64,000 bases of DNA from Paenibacillus sp. LHD-38 (GTDB taxonomy: Bacteria > Bacillota > Bacilli > Paenibacillales > Paenibacillaceae), in NCBI RefSeq assembly GCF_031157315.1, contig NZ_JAVIFU010000025.1:34410-98409 (forward strand), read 5' to 3'. The notes beneath the pieces are model-generated. The model was not told the DNA's origin. It made no database searches and saw only the letters and a program-made list of their open reading frames with translations. The position numbers and the translations under genes are program-made. Shown piece by piece: positions 32,451 to 42,299 of the stretch (within the stretch, counting starts at the first letter, position 1; each line of letters starts with the position of its first letter).

Positions 32451-34568
32451 ATGTATTCACTACTCATTAATTCGGAGCTCGGCGCTTTAATGCTATTTGT
32501 TATTTTTTCCTTTATCGCCGCCGGGAAAGCATCAAAGCTTATTTATAACCCGTCGGAGAAGCAGCTTTACCGCAAAACCCGCAAACTTATTTTTTGGTCC
32601 GTCAGCCTCAGCCTGCTCGCTGCAGTAATGGCTGCTGCTGATACCATGCTTGCAGCTACTTCGCATCCGTTATTTTGGATGGACCGGCTGCTTGTTCGCA
32701 CACCGCTTGCCTTGCTGCCTGTCCTCCTCATTTGGTTCTACTCCTTCCCCAGACTCCGTAAGCTCTTGCAGCGGACGGGGGGACGCTCGGAAAATGCTCC
32801 TGATGTCGCACGCCTCCGCCAAGCCTCAGATCCGGCATTTATCGTTCCCTTTCAACTAGCGGCATTGTGCTCTGTTGCGCTGTTTTATTTTGCTTTCGTA
32901 CCGCCCATCCCCTTCCATTGGACAGCAATAACCATGCCGGCTACCCTGTTATTGTTCGTTGCCTGCTTGCTGTGGATGCTGCAATCCCGCCGCAACCAGC
33001 TTTCAGCGGAGGCAGCGCTTGTCTACCGCCCATGGCGGCGCCGGCTTACGCATACCGGCATGCTCCTTGCCATTTTAGCCGTCAGCAGCATTCCGTTCCT
33101 GACGGCCATGGAGAGCAGCCGGCTGCCCAAGACACTAAGCATGATGTCAGGAAAAGCAGATTACGGAATAGCAGGCCACGCTTCACTGGGACATACGCTT
33201 GAAGATCACCCGCCTCATACGGCCATGGATCAAGCCAGCAAGGAGGTTGGAGCAGCCCCTTCTGTTCCGGTCACTGAGCTGACTGGGCAGCGCACGGGCA
33301 TACCCGATCGCAAGTTCACGCTCACAGCCGAGCAGACGACCGTTACGCTCCGCTCCGGCAAACAGGTAGAAGCTTGGACCTATAACGGCCAAATCCCTGG
33401 CCCTGAACTCCGTATGAGGGAAGGAGAGCTCGTCGAAGTTACACTCATAAACAAAGATATCGAGGACGGCGCAACGCTGCACTGGCACGGTCTGGATGTG
33501 CCAAACGCCGAAGACGGCGTCGCCGGCGCTACCCAAAATGCAGTAATGCCCGGGGAAACCTTTACGTATCGTTTTATCGCAGAGCAGACAGGGACCTTCT
33601 GGTATCATTCGCATCAAAACTCCAAAACGGCAGTTGAGAAAGGTCTGTTCGGCGCACTTATCGTGGATCCGCAGGAGGCGGTCACCATGGATGTCGAAGA
33701 CATTACAGTTATCACGCACAACTGGCGCGGCGCAGGTATGTCGATCGGATCTGAGCAGGCTGTGCAGCGAAAAGCAATAGCACCCGGCACAACGGTTAAG
33801 CTTCGCCTTATCAATACTGATGATTGGGTCCGGCAAAACTATATTTTAACGGGGGTTCCTTTTAAAGTCACCGCGATAGACGGCACCGACCTGACTGGTC
33901 CGACAGAGCTGCAAAACCAAAGCCTCGATTTGCTCACCGGCGGCCGGTATGATGTCACCTTTACCATGCCTGACCATCCTGTCTTCCTGCGGGTAGGGAA
34001 AGGCAATTCCTTGGGTATACTAATGAGCAAAGACGGCAGCGGAGACATTCCGGAGCGTCCCGCTGTAACAACCTTTGATCCCACCCATTACGGGACTGCG
34101 GCAGCAGATGCTCCTTTTAATAGAAACAGCAAGTTTGATCGCGAGTTTATGATGATATTAGACAATCGCTTTGCCTTCTATAACGGAGGCTTTGCCGCCT
34201 ACGATACGATTAACGGCGAAGTCTTTCCGAATACGCCCATGTTTGTCGTGAAGGAGGGCGAACTTGTGAAAACAACCATTATTAACCGCAGCTCCGTCGA
34301 GCACCCTATGCATTTGCACGGCCATCATATGCTAGTGCTGTCACGCAACAATGAGACTGTGAGCGGGAGCCTCTGGTGGTCCGATACGCTCGATGTCGCT
34401 CCGGGCGAATCTTACGAGGTCGCTTTCCGCGCGGATAACCCCGGCATCTGGATGGACCACTGCCAAAACCTTTCGCATGCGGCCGCTGGCATGACGATGC
34501 ATCTCATGTACGAGGGCGTTGCATCGCCGTTCGAGGTCGGTACGGCTACCCCGAACCGTCCGGAGTAG
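32451..34568 (+). CDS. Membrane-anchored multicopper oxidase
   Basis: The 705-residue chain has five or six membrane helices in its first 220 residues, followed by an extracellular cupredoxin oxidase of about 450 residues. Copper motifs are LHWHGLDVPN, FWYHSHQN, HPMHLHGHH and HCQNLSHAAAGM, covering the type 1 and trinuclear type 2/3 sites, so it should be active. Likely roles are copper or manganese oxidation, or respiratory-chain-linked oxidation at the cell surface. The ribosome site is CAGGAGG. Fusion of a helical membrane module to the oxidase is a recognised but uncommon layout in Bacillota. Confidence 0.9.
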   Translation: MYSLLINSELGALMLFVIFSFIAAGKASKLIYNPSEKQLYRKTRKLIFWSVSLSLLAAVMAAADTMLAATSHPLFWMDRLLVRTPLALLPVLLIWFYSFPRLRKLLQRTGGRSENAPDVARLRQASDPAFIVPFQLAALCSVALFYFAFVPPIPFHWTAITMPATLLLFVACLLWMLQSRRNQLSAEAALVYRPWRRRLTHTGMLLAILAVSSIPFLTAMESSRLPKTLSMMSGKADYGIAGHASLGHTLEDHPPHTAMDQASKEVGAAPSVPVTELTGQRTGIPDRKFTLTAEQTTVTLRSGKQVEAWTYNGQIPGPELRMREGELVEVTLINKDIEDGATLHWHGLDVPNAEDGVAGATQNAVMPGETFTYRFIAEQTGTFWYHSHQNSKTAVEKGLFGALIVDPQEAVTMDVEDITVITHNWRGAGMSIGSEQAVQRKAIAPGTTVKLRLINTDDWVRQNYILTGVPFKVTAIDGTDLTGPTELQNQSLDLLTGGRYDVTFTMPDHPVFLRVGKGNSLGILMSKDGSGDIPERPAVTTFDPTHYGTAAADAPFNRNSKFDREFMMILDNRFAFYNGGFAAYDTINGEVFPNTPMFVVKEGELVKTTIINRSSVEHPMHLHGHHMLVLSRNNETVSGSLWWSDTLDVAPGESYEVAFRADNPGIWMDHCQNLSHAAAGMTMHLMYEGVASPFEVGTATPNRPE

Positions 34569-34570
34569 AT

Positions 34571-34592
34571 GAAACTGGACTTTAGTCCAGTT
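34571..34592 (+). terminator. Short hairpin after the oxidase gene
   Basis: AAACTGGAC and GTCCAGTTT form a perfect 9-bp stem with a TTTA loop, but only a weak T-rich tail follows (GCAATTTTACC). Confidence 0.5.
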
Positions 34593-34684
34593 TGCAATTT
34601 TACCTACAGCAGGAGGACAGTCATTTTCATTATATGCTATGCTGAATGCAGCTAATAAAACGTGGATAGGGGTGCTTTTGAACA

Positions 34685-35188
34685 ATGAATTTAAGAACAA
34701 TTGGCGGGCTTGTCCTCCTGCTGCTCGGTGCTTGCTTATTTCTAAACCAAGGCGAAACCTTCGGCCCTGGCAAAATATTTGCCTACTTCTGGCCATCGTT
34801 ATTCGTTATTCCGCTCGGACTTTTTTTCCACTGGCTATACTTCTCCATGATCGGCAGAAAAGGAACCGGGCTGCTTATCCCTGGCGGCATTTTGTTTACC
34901 GCAGGCGTCATTTGCCAAATCGCCATGCTCTTCAATAATTGGGAATACATGTGGCCAGGCTTTATTCTTGCCGTTGCCATCGGCTTGTTCGAATTTTATT
35001 GGTTCGGCAACCGCAACAAATGGCTGCTTATCCCCATCAACATTTTGAGCGTGCTGTCGCTCCTCTTCTTCGCAGTCTTCTCAATCGGCTCCTTCTACAA
35101 CAAATTCGTACTCAGCCAGCCGATTATCGCCATCGCATTCATTCTTGCCGGCGCCATGATTCTTCTAATGAAGAAGAAGGACGCCTAA
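34685..35188 (+). CDS. Small membrane protein with LiaI/LiaF-like transmembrane region
   Basis: The 167-residue protein has five hydrophobic segments. The start GGLVLLLLGACLFLNQGETFGPGKIFAYFWPSLFVIPLGLFF fits the LiaI/LiaF-like transmembrane pattern (glycine helix, short loop, FWP, second helix). The basic end MKKKDA is cytoplasmic. Function is unknown; relatives act in envelope-stress sensing. It has no strong ribosome site: GGGGTG is 13 bases away. Confidence 0.75.
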   Translation: MNLRTIGGLVLLLLGACLFLNQGETFGPGKIFAYFWPSLFVIPLGLFFHWLYFSMIGRKGTGLLIPGGILFTAGVICQIAMLFNNWEYMWPGFILAVAIGLFEFYWFGNRNKWLLIPINILSVLSLLFFAVFSIGSFYNKFVLSQPIIAIAFILAGAMILLMKKKDA

Positions 35189-35246
35189 CAGCTTCCTCCT
35201 GCTATATGGTATAATCACAAGCATCGCAACAGCTACTTCGCAAACT

Positions 35247-35289
35247 TTAGGTCCATGCTTACGAAGTAGTTTGCTTCGCAAACTTTTAG
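35247..35289 (+). terminator. Nested hairpins before the next gene
   Basis: AGTTTGC-TTC-GCAAACT (35269-35285) is followed by TTTT and then immediately by the AGGAGG of the next gene. A second direct copy of CTTCGCAAACTT lies at about 35236. The structure may both end the upstream transcript and restrict access to the downstream ribosome site. Confidence 0.5.
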
Positions 35290-35299
35290 GAGGAAACAT

Positions 35300-35785
35300 A
35301 TGCTGTCTTTTGAACAAAAGCTCGCTGTTATCGAAGCCTTTCCCGAATTGGTACGAAAGGACGTCTCTCTAGGCCGCACCAACTTCCACTATGAAGAAAG
35401 TGCCCATGAGAAAAAGTCGGTCGTGCACCATCTGCATCCGAACGGAAACGGCTATGTATTCGCCGGCCTGGTGCCGGGTGTAGCAACCGATGACAAGGGC
35501 CTCGTCAATATTCGGGACTTTACGGAGGAAGAGCTTCGCTCGATTATCGAAAAATCGATTAGCTCCCTGGCTATAGCACCTCCGGAGAAACCGGAATCGA
35601 AAAAGAAGAAAAAGAAAAAACCAGCCCTGGAACAGCGCTGGATCGGACCGGACAACGCCGTGCTAACGCTGCTTTTCGAAGAAGATCTATGGTATTTATA
35701 TGCCGATCTTAACCTCGAATCTGCCTTTGAAACGTATGAAGAAGCAGAAGAATATCTCCTCGAGGAACAGTTCACACGCGAATAA
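35300..35785 (+). CDS. Conserved-looking hypothetical protein with a lysine-rich linker
   Basis: The 161-residue protein begins MLSFEQKLAVIEAFPELVRK. It has a first domain with NFHYEESAHEKKSVVHHLHPNGNGYVFAG, a polylysine linker near 103-110 (SKKKKKKKP), and a C-terminal segment RWIGPDNAVLTLLFEEDLWYLYADLNLE. No known domain is recognised. It is cytoplasmic, and the basic linker could contact nucleic acid. A clear AGGAGG precedes the start and a clean terminator follows. Confidence 0.8.
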   Translation: MLSFEQKLAVIEAFPELVRKDVSLGRTNFHYEESAHEKKSVVHHLHPNGNGYVFAGLVPGVATDDKGLVNIRDFTEEELRSIIEKSISSLAIAPPEKPESKKKKKKKPALEQRWIGPDNAVLTLLFEEDLWYLYADLNLESAFETYEEAEEYLLEEQFTRE

Positions 35786-35804
35786 TCTAATACGAAAGTC
35801 AATT

Positions 35805-35835
35805 AAAGGAGAACCGGACAGGTTTCTCCTTTTTT
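35805..35835 (+). terminator. Terminator of the hypothetical gene
   Basis: AAAGGAGAAACC-type arms (AAAGGAGAACC and GGTTTCTCCTTT) pair with a short loop and are followed by TTTTTT. Confidence 0.85.
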
Positions 35836-35914
35836 CTATGCGGATAAACAGGATTTTTGTCACCCCGTGTCTAATTGTAGTAAGTGCACCTTAGAACCCC
35901 GGGGGGATATCCAA

Positions 35915-38185
35915 TTGTCCATTAAAACAAAACTATCATTTTCAATTTCAATCATTGTTGCCGTCATTTTATCACTGAGCTTATTTATCTATTATTTTTC
36001 CTCCAAAGCTGAGGTGCAGACCAGTCTCGAGCAGCAGGTAAACAATATTGCAAAGCAAATTAGCCTCACGATTGCAGCATCAGAGAGTGCCCGGCAATCC
36101 ATGGAGGATTCCATCGGCGAGAAGCTGAGAATTGTAGCTATTGCAGCTAAGGAGCAGCTAGATCCCGATATTGATAAAGTAAAAAACGAACAGCTCGTCG
36201 AGCTAAGCCGCAAGCTTGGCGTCGATCATATTACACTTTGGAAACGCTTTGATGACGATGTTATCGTTTTAAAATCATCCGACCCCAATGAGATTAACAT
36301 GAGCTCCAAAACGTGGGACTATTGGCATCGGGCATTTTTGCAGCTTTTTGAAAATCATAACGTCACCATTCCCCAAGGGCAAAAGCTGGAAAACTTTTGG
36401 TCGGGGCCGTTTAATTTCTCCACCTCAGACCCTAATAAAATAAGGAAATGGGGCGACTATTACGACGGCACGACCAACTATATGATTAATCCTTACGTGA
36501 ATGCGCAAGTGCTGCTCGATTTCGACAATTCGATCGGGACGAATTCCATCGTCAATAAGATCATTGCCGATCAGCAGGATATTCTGGAAATCACCGGCTT
36601 CGATCCGCAGTTTTTCGGAAAAAGCCCAATCATAAAAATGAAAAAAGGCATTCCTGTATACAATTTGGACGTACGCGACATTCCCTTTGGACAATACACC
36701 TACAAAGACCAAGAGAATGATTCCGTTAATATACAAAAAGCGCTGGACAGCGGTAAGACGGTTACGGCGAAAAGCAATATCATGGGCAAGCAAGTCATGA
36801 AAACCTTTATTCCGATTACCATCGACAAGACCTATGTCATCTGTATCAGCTTTGACCATCAATCTATTTTGAAGCCGCTTAAACGCCAGCTTCTTATGCA
36901 ATCGCTTATTTCACTATGTCTCGTTCTGGTAACAATGTTTGCGAGCTATTTTATTGCCGGCTTTATGATTCGCGGCCTGAATCAAATTTTGAATAAAGTA
37001 AATGCGATCGCAGCAGGAAATTTCGGTAAAATCATTACGATCCGCAGTAATGATGAGTTAGGCCTGCTTGCTTCACGTATCGATACAATGGGCAATAATT
37101 TGCACAGCTATACCACTCAGCTCCAGGATACGGCTGAAGAGCTGCGAAACACGAAGCAGTACCTGGAATCTTTCGTTAATCATACATCGGATGCGATTCA
37201 TGTTGCAGATTTGGCGGGCCAGGTCATTCAGGTGAACAAGGCATTCGAGAAAATGTACGGCTGGAGTGAGGATGAGGCGCTTGGCAGGCCGCTGGATAAT
37301 GTGCCGAGCGATTATCTCAGCTCGCAGCATGAGCTGGAGGCTAACGTGCTGCGAGGCGGCTCCGTAACCGATTTTGAAACCGTCCGATATACCAGATCCG
37401 GTCAGCTCATTGATTTAAGCATTACGGTATCTCCAATACGCGATGAGCTGGGCGACATTATTGCGATCGCCACCATTTCACGGAATATTACGTCCCGTAA
37501 GCAAACTGAGGAAATCATACGACGCTCCGAGAAGCTGTCGGTGGTCGGACAAATTGCGGCAGGCGTTGCCCATGAGGTGCGTAACCCGCTGACGACCCTG
37601 AGGGGCTTTGTGCAGCTGCAGCAGCAGACTGGCTCTTTAACGCCTTCCCATCTCGAGGTCATGCTAGGCGAGCTTGATCAGATTAATATGATCGTGAGCG
37701 AGTTTCTCGTATTCGCTAAGCCGCAGGCCACTCATTATCAGCCGGTAAACTTAATTACCCTTGTCGGCGATATTATGATACTGCTCGATTCAGAAGCAAA
37801 GATGAGCAATGTTCAGCTTGCTTTGCTCGCCGGCGCCGAGCTGCCCGAGGTTATAGGGGAGGCTAACCAGCTTAAGCAGGTTTTCGTCAATATTATGAAA
37901 AACGGAATTGAAGCCATGCCAGAAGGCGGTGTGCTTTCCATCAAGCTTGAAAGCAATAATAGAAATGCGATTATATTGCAGTTCATCGATCAGGGCTGCG
38001 GAATTGCTGAGGATGATTTGATACGCTTGGGCGAGCCCTTCTTTACGAAAAAGGCAAGCGGTAACGGCCTTGGCCTCATGGTCAGCCAACAAATCATCGC
38101 TGCCCATAAAGGATCTATTGTTTTCCGAAGCGAGATTGGCAAGGGTACCTGTGTTGAGATTACACTGCCAATTCAAGCGAAATAA
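35915..38185 (+). CDS. PAS-domain sensor histidine kinase (sporulation-kinase type)
   Basis: TTG 35915 follows GGGGGG by seven bases and starts LSIKTKLSFSISIIVAV, a typical membrane-anchor start; the frame runs 16 codons further without support. The 756-residue protein has a first helix, an extracellular Cache-type sensor of about 300 residues, a second helix, HAMP (NAIAAGNFGKIITIRSNDELGLL), a PAS domain (ESFVNHTSDAIHVADLAGQVIQVNKAFEKMYGWSEDEALG), HisKA with H in AGVAHEVRNPLTTLRGF, and a HATPase with GLGLMVSQQII. No response regulator is adjacent, so it is an orphan kinase of the type that often feeds the Spo0 phosphorelay. Confidence 0.9.
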   Translation: MSIKTKLSFSISIIVAVILSLSLFIYYFSSKAEVQTSLEQQVNNIAKQISLTIAASESARQSMEDSIGEKLRIVAIAAKEQLDPDIDKVKNEQLVELSRKLGVDHITLWKRFDDDVIVLKSSDPNEINMSSKTWDYWHRAFLQLFENHNVTIPQGQKLENFWSGPFNFSTSDPNKIRKWGDYYDGTTNYMINPYVNAQVLLDFDNSIGTNSIVNKIIADQQDILEITGFDPQFFGKSPIIKMKKGIPVYNLDVRDIPFGQYTYKDQENDSVNIQKALDSGKTVTAKSNIMGKQVMKTFIPITIDKTYVICISFDHQSILKPLKRQLLMQSLISLCLVLVTMFASYFIAGFMIRGLNQILNKVNAIAAGNFGKIITIRSNDELGLLASRIDTMGNNLHSYTTQLQDTAEELRNTKQYLESFVNHTSDAIHVADLAGQVIQVNKAFEKMYGWSEDEALGRPLDNVPSDYLSSQHELEANVLRGGSVTDFETVRYTRSGQLIDLSITVSPIRDELGDIIAIATISRNITSRKQTEEIIRRSEKLSVVGQIAAGVAHEVRNPLTTLRGFVQLQQQTGSLTPSHLEVMLGELDQINMIVSEFLVFAKPQATHYQPVNLITLVGDIMILLDSEAKMSNVQLALLAGAELPEVIGEANQLKQVFVNIMKNGIEAMPEGGVLSIKLESNNRNAIILQFIDQGCGIAEDDLIRLGEPFFTKKASGNGLGLMVSQQIIAAHKGSIVFRSEIGKGTCVEITLPIQAK

Positions 38186-38494
38186 CTACAAAAGGAAAGA
38201 AGCTGGCGCCAAGTTTAGCTTGGCGTCAATTTTCTTCCTTTAAATCAAGAGGAAAGTATTCTTTGCTAATCCTCTCTGCTCCCCTTCCTCGTTTCAAGCT
38301 TCTTATTGTCCAAACCTTAGTTCTACTTTCACAAATTTCGACAGTCTATTCTAATATAGCAATCTGAAATAGCGAATTTTATATTATTTTGATGAAGAAC
38401 GAGCTCATATGGTAAAATGTGTCCGTAGCCTATTCGCTTGCTAACGCCAGGCGAAGCTATAACGTTCTATTATTCCGCTACATTGGAGCCGCTT
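38186..38494 (+). other. Intergenic gap with one terminator
   Basis: TGGCGCCAAG-TTTAG-CTTGGCGTCA (38204-38228) followed by ATTTTC is the terminator of the histidine kinase gene. The remainder up to 38494 is AT-rich and no further feature is supported. Confidence 0.7.
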
Positions 38495-40096
38495 ATGTTG
38501 ATGACTATGGATACCCCTATTTCCCAGTATATTACTTTTGTCATTATTTCCGGCGTTCTTAGCGTGCTGCTTGCCATATATGCTTACAACAACAAGAAAA
38601 AATTCACAGGCATGAAAGTATTTATTTGGTCGACCATTTTATCCGCCGTATACACCTTCGCCTTTGCATTCGAGCTTGCCAGCGGTTCGCTTCGCGAGAT
38701 CCGTTTTTGGTTAAATATTGAGTACCTTGGCATGCCGTTCATCTCCCCCTGCAGTTTGCTGCTGGTCATGCATTATGTCGGCATTGAGAAATTCAATACA
38801 TTCAAGAAGTCATGGATCTTTTTCGTCATTCCTGCTATCACGCTGCTGATGGTTACGACCAATGAATTTCATCATTTGTTTTATAAGGATCTATATCTGC
38901 ACCCAAACGTCGCTACCCCTATGGTTGATGTAGTGCCTGGCTTCTGGTATTACATTCACGGCAGCTACACCTCCGGGTCGATGTTTGCCAGCTTATTTTT
39001 ATTGTGGCGTTATTGGCGGAAGACCACATCAATTTACCGCAAGCAAATCGTAACGCTCGCCATTGGCATTACTCTACCCATGCTGGGAGCGCTTGCTTAT
39101 GTACTCGGGCTCACTCCGCTTGGCATGGACCCCGTACCGATATTGATGTGTATCACATCAACCTTGTATGTTACATCCATTTTCTCGACATCGCTGCTTA
39201 CCGTTGCTCCTATTGCTCGGGAGCATATATTCGAGAGCATGCGTGACGGAGTGCTCGTGCTTAATTTAGAAAACCAAATCATGGATTTTAACGGAGCCGC
39301 ATCAAAACTCATTCCGGCGCTTACGCCCAAGTCGATCGGCCAACGGCTGGATCATGTTTGGAAGCGCGGTGCGGATACCGGTGCTTTCTCGTTCGGCATG
39401 GATGATACCTTGGATCATGAGCAGGAACTGAAATGGGTGCGCGGCGGTGAAACATCCTACTATCGGATACGATCCTCAAAGCTTCTTAAATCAAATGGAC
39501 AGATTGCGGGCAGAACCATCGTTATGATTGATGTAACGGAACACACGCTTCTTCAAAATAAGCTGCGTCATCTCGCGGAAATTGACGGGCTCACGTTTAT
39601 TTATAACCGTACTTTTTTCATGGAAAAAAGCAGGGAACTGCTGACTGCCGCCCACCTTACAAAGACGCCGCTCTCTTTTATCTTGCTTGATATCGATCAT
39701 TTCAAACAAATCAATGACCGTTATGGCCACAGCGTTGGAGACTTCGCGCTCAAGCACATCGTCATGATCTGTCAGCAAATACTCCCCACTAATGCTCTAT
39801 TCGGCCGGTATGGCGGCGAGGAATTTGCCATCAGCTTACCGAATATGTCACTTGAACAAGCTAGACAAACCGCTGAGCAGCTGCGTGCAGAAATTGCGGG
39901 TAATCCGCTCTATAGCTCAGCTAAAGCGATAACGATCACCGCCAGCTTTGGCGTTACGCAAGCTCGTACCGCGGATATTCCGCTGGAGGCGCTTCTAAGC
40001 GAGGCGGATATCGCCCTTTACCGCTCGAAGCATAGCGGACGGAACGCTGTACATCTCTCGAACCAGGACAGTGTACATGCAAACCAAGTAAAATAA
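38495..40096 (+). CDS. Diguanylate cyclase with 7TM-type sensor and PAS-like domain
   Basis: ATG 38495 follows GGAG by six bases and removes 19 poor codons. The 533-residue protein has a seven-helix N-terminal module of the histidine-kinase-7TM type (about 10-220), a PAS-like region (FESMRDGVLVLNLENQIMDFNGAA), and a C-terminal GGDEF domain with the active-site RYGGEEF, DIDHFKQINDRYGHSVGD and SEADIALYRSKHSGRN. It makes cyclic-di-GMP from GTP in response to a membrane signal. No inhibitory RxxD five residues before GGEEF is seen. It is a single-gene unit ahead of ktrB. Confidence 0.9.
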   Translation: MLMTMDTPISQYITFVIISGVLSVLLAIYAYNNKKKFTGMKVFIWSTILSAVYTFAFAFELASGSLREIRFWLNIEYLGMPFISPCSLLLVMHYVGIEKFNTFKKSWIFFVIPAITLLMVTTNEFHHLFYKDLYLHPNVATPMVDVVPGFWYYIHGSYTSGSMFASLFLLWRYWRKTTSIYRKQIVTLAIGITLPMLGALAYVLGLTPLGMDPVPILMCITSTLYVTSIFSTSLLTVAPIAREHIFESMRDGVLVLNLENQIMDFNGAASKLIPALTPKSIGQRLDHVWKRGADTGAFSFGMDDTLDHEQELKWVRGGETSYYRIRSSKLLKSNGQIAGRTIVMIDVTEHTLLQNKLRHLAEIDGLTFIYNRTFFMEKSRELLTAAHLTKTPLSFILLDIDHFKQINDRYGHSVGDFALKHIVMICQQILPTNALFGRYGGEEFAISLPNMSLEQARQTAEQLRAEIAGNPLYSSAKAITITASFGVTQARTADIPLEALLSEADIALYRSKHSGRNAVHLSNQDSVHANQVK

Positions 40097-40131
40097 CCAT
40101 ACTAGCATGAAAGAGATAGGTGGGGTGAATT

Positions 40132-41499
40132 ATGCTTAAAGCAGCTGTCCTGCGCAACAAATTGCGTTTTCGACCAAGCCCGCCGCAAGTCATGACGTTC
40201 GGCTTTATTTTGATCATTCTGATTGGCGCCCAGCTCCTGTCACGACCGATCTCCTACACAAATGATATTTCTATTTCTTATTTGGATGCTTTATTTATGT
40301 CGGCTAGCGCCACCTGCGTTACAGGGCTTACCGTACTGAACACCGGTACGCACTTCTCCACCTTCGGCCAGGTCGTCATAATCATACTAGTCCAAGTCGG
40401 CGGACTGGGCTTTATGACCATGGCGACCTTATTTGCGTTGCTGTTTCGCAAGCGGATTTCATTTCGAGAGCGGCTTGTGCTGCAGGAATCGATGAACTAT
40501 GGCTCCACTGAAGGCATCGTGCGCATGATTCGTAAAGTATTGCTCTACGCCCTCGTCATCGAGCTATCCGGCGCGATACTGCTCAGCAGCTATTTCATGC
40601 TGGAAATGCCGTTCGGGAAGTCGATCTATTTTGGCATATTCCACAGCATTTCTTTCTTTAATAACGCCGGCTTCGATCTATTCTCCCAATTTCCCGAACG
40701 GGCAAGCAGTCTCATTCATTATGTGGAGGATCCGTTTGTTAATGTCGTATCCATGATGCTTATTTTTTTCGGAGGAATTGGGTTTATCGTGATTTCAGAG
40801 CTCGTAACCTATCCAAAAAATCGAAAGTTCAGCCTGCACAGCAAGGTCGTTCTATCGGTAACCGGAGTTCTTACGGTCATTGGAGCCGTTGTTATTTTTG
40901 CGCTTGAATTCTCCAATCCTCAAACGCTGCAGCCATTATCGGCAGCCGGTAAAATTCTTGGTGCTTCATTTCAATCCGTAACCGCGCGTTCTGCAGGCCT
41001 GAGTACGATAGATCTCAGCATGCTGCGGGAGGTTACGCAGTTTTTCCTCATCCTGCTTATGTTCATTGGCGCGGGGCCAGGCTCAACGGGCGGCGGTATT
41101 CGAGTAACAACCTTTGCTATTCTAATCGGATCAATCATTGCCATGATTCGCGGGAAAGATGATGTCGTGTTGTTTCGTTACCGCATTGCCAAACAGCAAA
41201 TTCATCAAGCCATCATGTTCACCATGATTGCGTTCTCGATTATTTGCGGAGCGACGATGCTTCTGTCCATAACGGAGACCGGATCATTTCTCGCTATTTT
41301 GTTTGAGGCGACCTCTGCTTACTGTACGGTAGGGATGTCTGCTGGATTAACGAGTCATTTAAGCGATATCGGCAAAATCATTATTATATTGCTCATGTTT
41401 GTGGGCCGCCTTGGACCGGTCACGCTCGCTTTTGCTCTCAATACACGTTCGAAGAAAGAGCTATACCGTTTCCCCGAAGGAAAAATCACAATCGGCTAG
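40132..41499 (+). CDS. ktrB: KtrB-type potassium uptake channel subunit
   Basis: The 455-residue protein is a TrkH/KtrB family channel with four pore repeats. The filter regions are TCVTGLTVL, NNAGFDLF, SVTARSAGL and CTVGMSAGL, and the gating-loop segment GAGPGSTGGGIRVTT lies in the third repeat. It imports K+ (with Na+) when bound to the regulatory ring KtrA. No ktrA is next to it, so the partner must be encoded elsewhere, as with ktrC/ktrD in B. subtilis. A GGTGGGG ribosome site precedes the start. Confidence 0.93.
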   Translation: MLKAAVLRNKLRFRPSPPQVMTFGFILIILIGAQLLSRPISYTNDISISYLDALFMSASATCVTGLTVLNTGTHFSTFGQVVIIILVQVGGLGFMTMATLFALLFRKRISFRERLVLQESMNYGSTEGIVRMIRKVLLYALVIELSGAILLSSYFMLEMPFGKSIYFGIFHSISFFNNAGFDLFSQFPERASSLIHYVEDPFVNVVSMMLIFFGGIGFIVISELVTYPKNRKFSLHSKVVLSVTGVLTVIGAVVIFALEFSNPQTLQPLSAAGKILGASFQSVTARSAGLSTIDLSMLREVTQFFLILLMFIGAGPGSTGGGIRVTTFAILIGSIIAMIRGKDDVVLFRYRIAKQQIHQAIMFTMIAFSIICGATMLLSITETGSFLAILFEATSAYCTVGMSAGLTSHLSDIGKIIIILLMFVGRLGPVTLAFALNTRSKKELYRFPEGKITIG

Positions 41500-41591
41500 C
41501 AGCCCATTTGCATCTCTTATCAGACGGATGATACGATAAAGATAGACTAGTCAACGAGTCAGCAGCTTTAATAAAGGAGCTTTTCGTTCTC

Positions 41592-42299
41592 ATGACGCTA
41601 CATTCAACTATACATGATGGTAAAGAAAAGGTGACCGGAACGGCCACGAGCAAGCGAGTGCTGATCGTGACGGCTGTAGATGCTGAATGCGATGCCGTAC
41701 TTCGCGGCTTACAAGGCATTCCGGGCATTGATGTCATTGCTGCGGGAGTGGGCATAGCTGCTGCTGCAGCTCGAACCGCAGCAGCCCTTGCTCCGTCAGC
41801 CTCAGAATACCGCTTAGTCATTAGCGCAGGCATTGGAGGCGGCTTTGCAGGACAAGCCGAGATCGGCTCGCTTGTCGTGGCCGATCTTATCGTCGCCGCC
41901 GATTTAGGAGCAGAGACGCCGGATGGCTTCCTCAGCTTGGACGAGCTCGGCTTCGGCTCGGCACGCATTACAGCAAGCGAAGCATGGAATAACCGCTTAT
42001 TCGACGCCATTCATTCTGCCGGCTTAACCGTTTGCATCGGCCCTATTCTCACCGTAACGACAGCGACCGGCACCGCCGCGACCACAGCCGCTCTTGCGGC
42101 GCGCGTGAACGGCGCGGCTGCCGAAGGCATGGAAGGCCATGGCGTCGCGGTTGCCGCCGCTGGGTTTGGCATTCCTGTCACTGAAATACGCGCCATTTCA
42201 AATGCGGTTGGACCGCGTGATCGCGCTGCATGGCGTATTGGCGAAGCATTAGCATCATTAGAAGAAGCAAGTAAAGCCATACGGGAGGTACTATCATGA
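41592..42299 (+). CDS. mqnB: Futalosine hydrolase
   Basis: The 235-residue protein has the nucleosidase/phosphorylase fold: VLIVTAVDAECDAVLRGL, ISAGIGGGFAG, and the substrate-binding GAAAEGMEGHGVAVAAAGFGIPVTEIRAISNAVGPRDR. MqnB cleaves futalosine to dehypoxanthine futalosine and hypoxanthine in the alternative menaquinone pathway. The link to mqnD (4-bp ATGA overlap) makes the assignment firm. A 15-residue N-terminal extension before VLIVTAV is unusual but follows a good AAAGGAGC site. Confidence 0.93.
   Translation: MTLHSTIHDGKEKVTGTATSKRVLIVTAVDAECDAVLRGLQGIPGIDVIAAGVGIAAAAARTAAALAPSASEYRLVISAGIGGGFAGQAEIGSLVVADLIVAADLGAETPDGFLSLDELGFGSARITASEAWNNRLFDAIHSAGLTVCIGPILTVTTATGTAATTAALAARVNGAAAEGMEGHGVAVAAAGFGIPVTEIRAISNAVGPRDRAAWRIGEALASLEEASKAIREVLS

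Noticed and set aside
40097..40131. c-di-AMP (ydaO) riboswitch before ktrB
   Set aside because: The gap is only 35 bp and lacks the ydaO-type conserved core.
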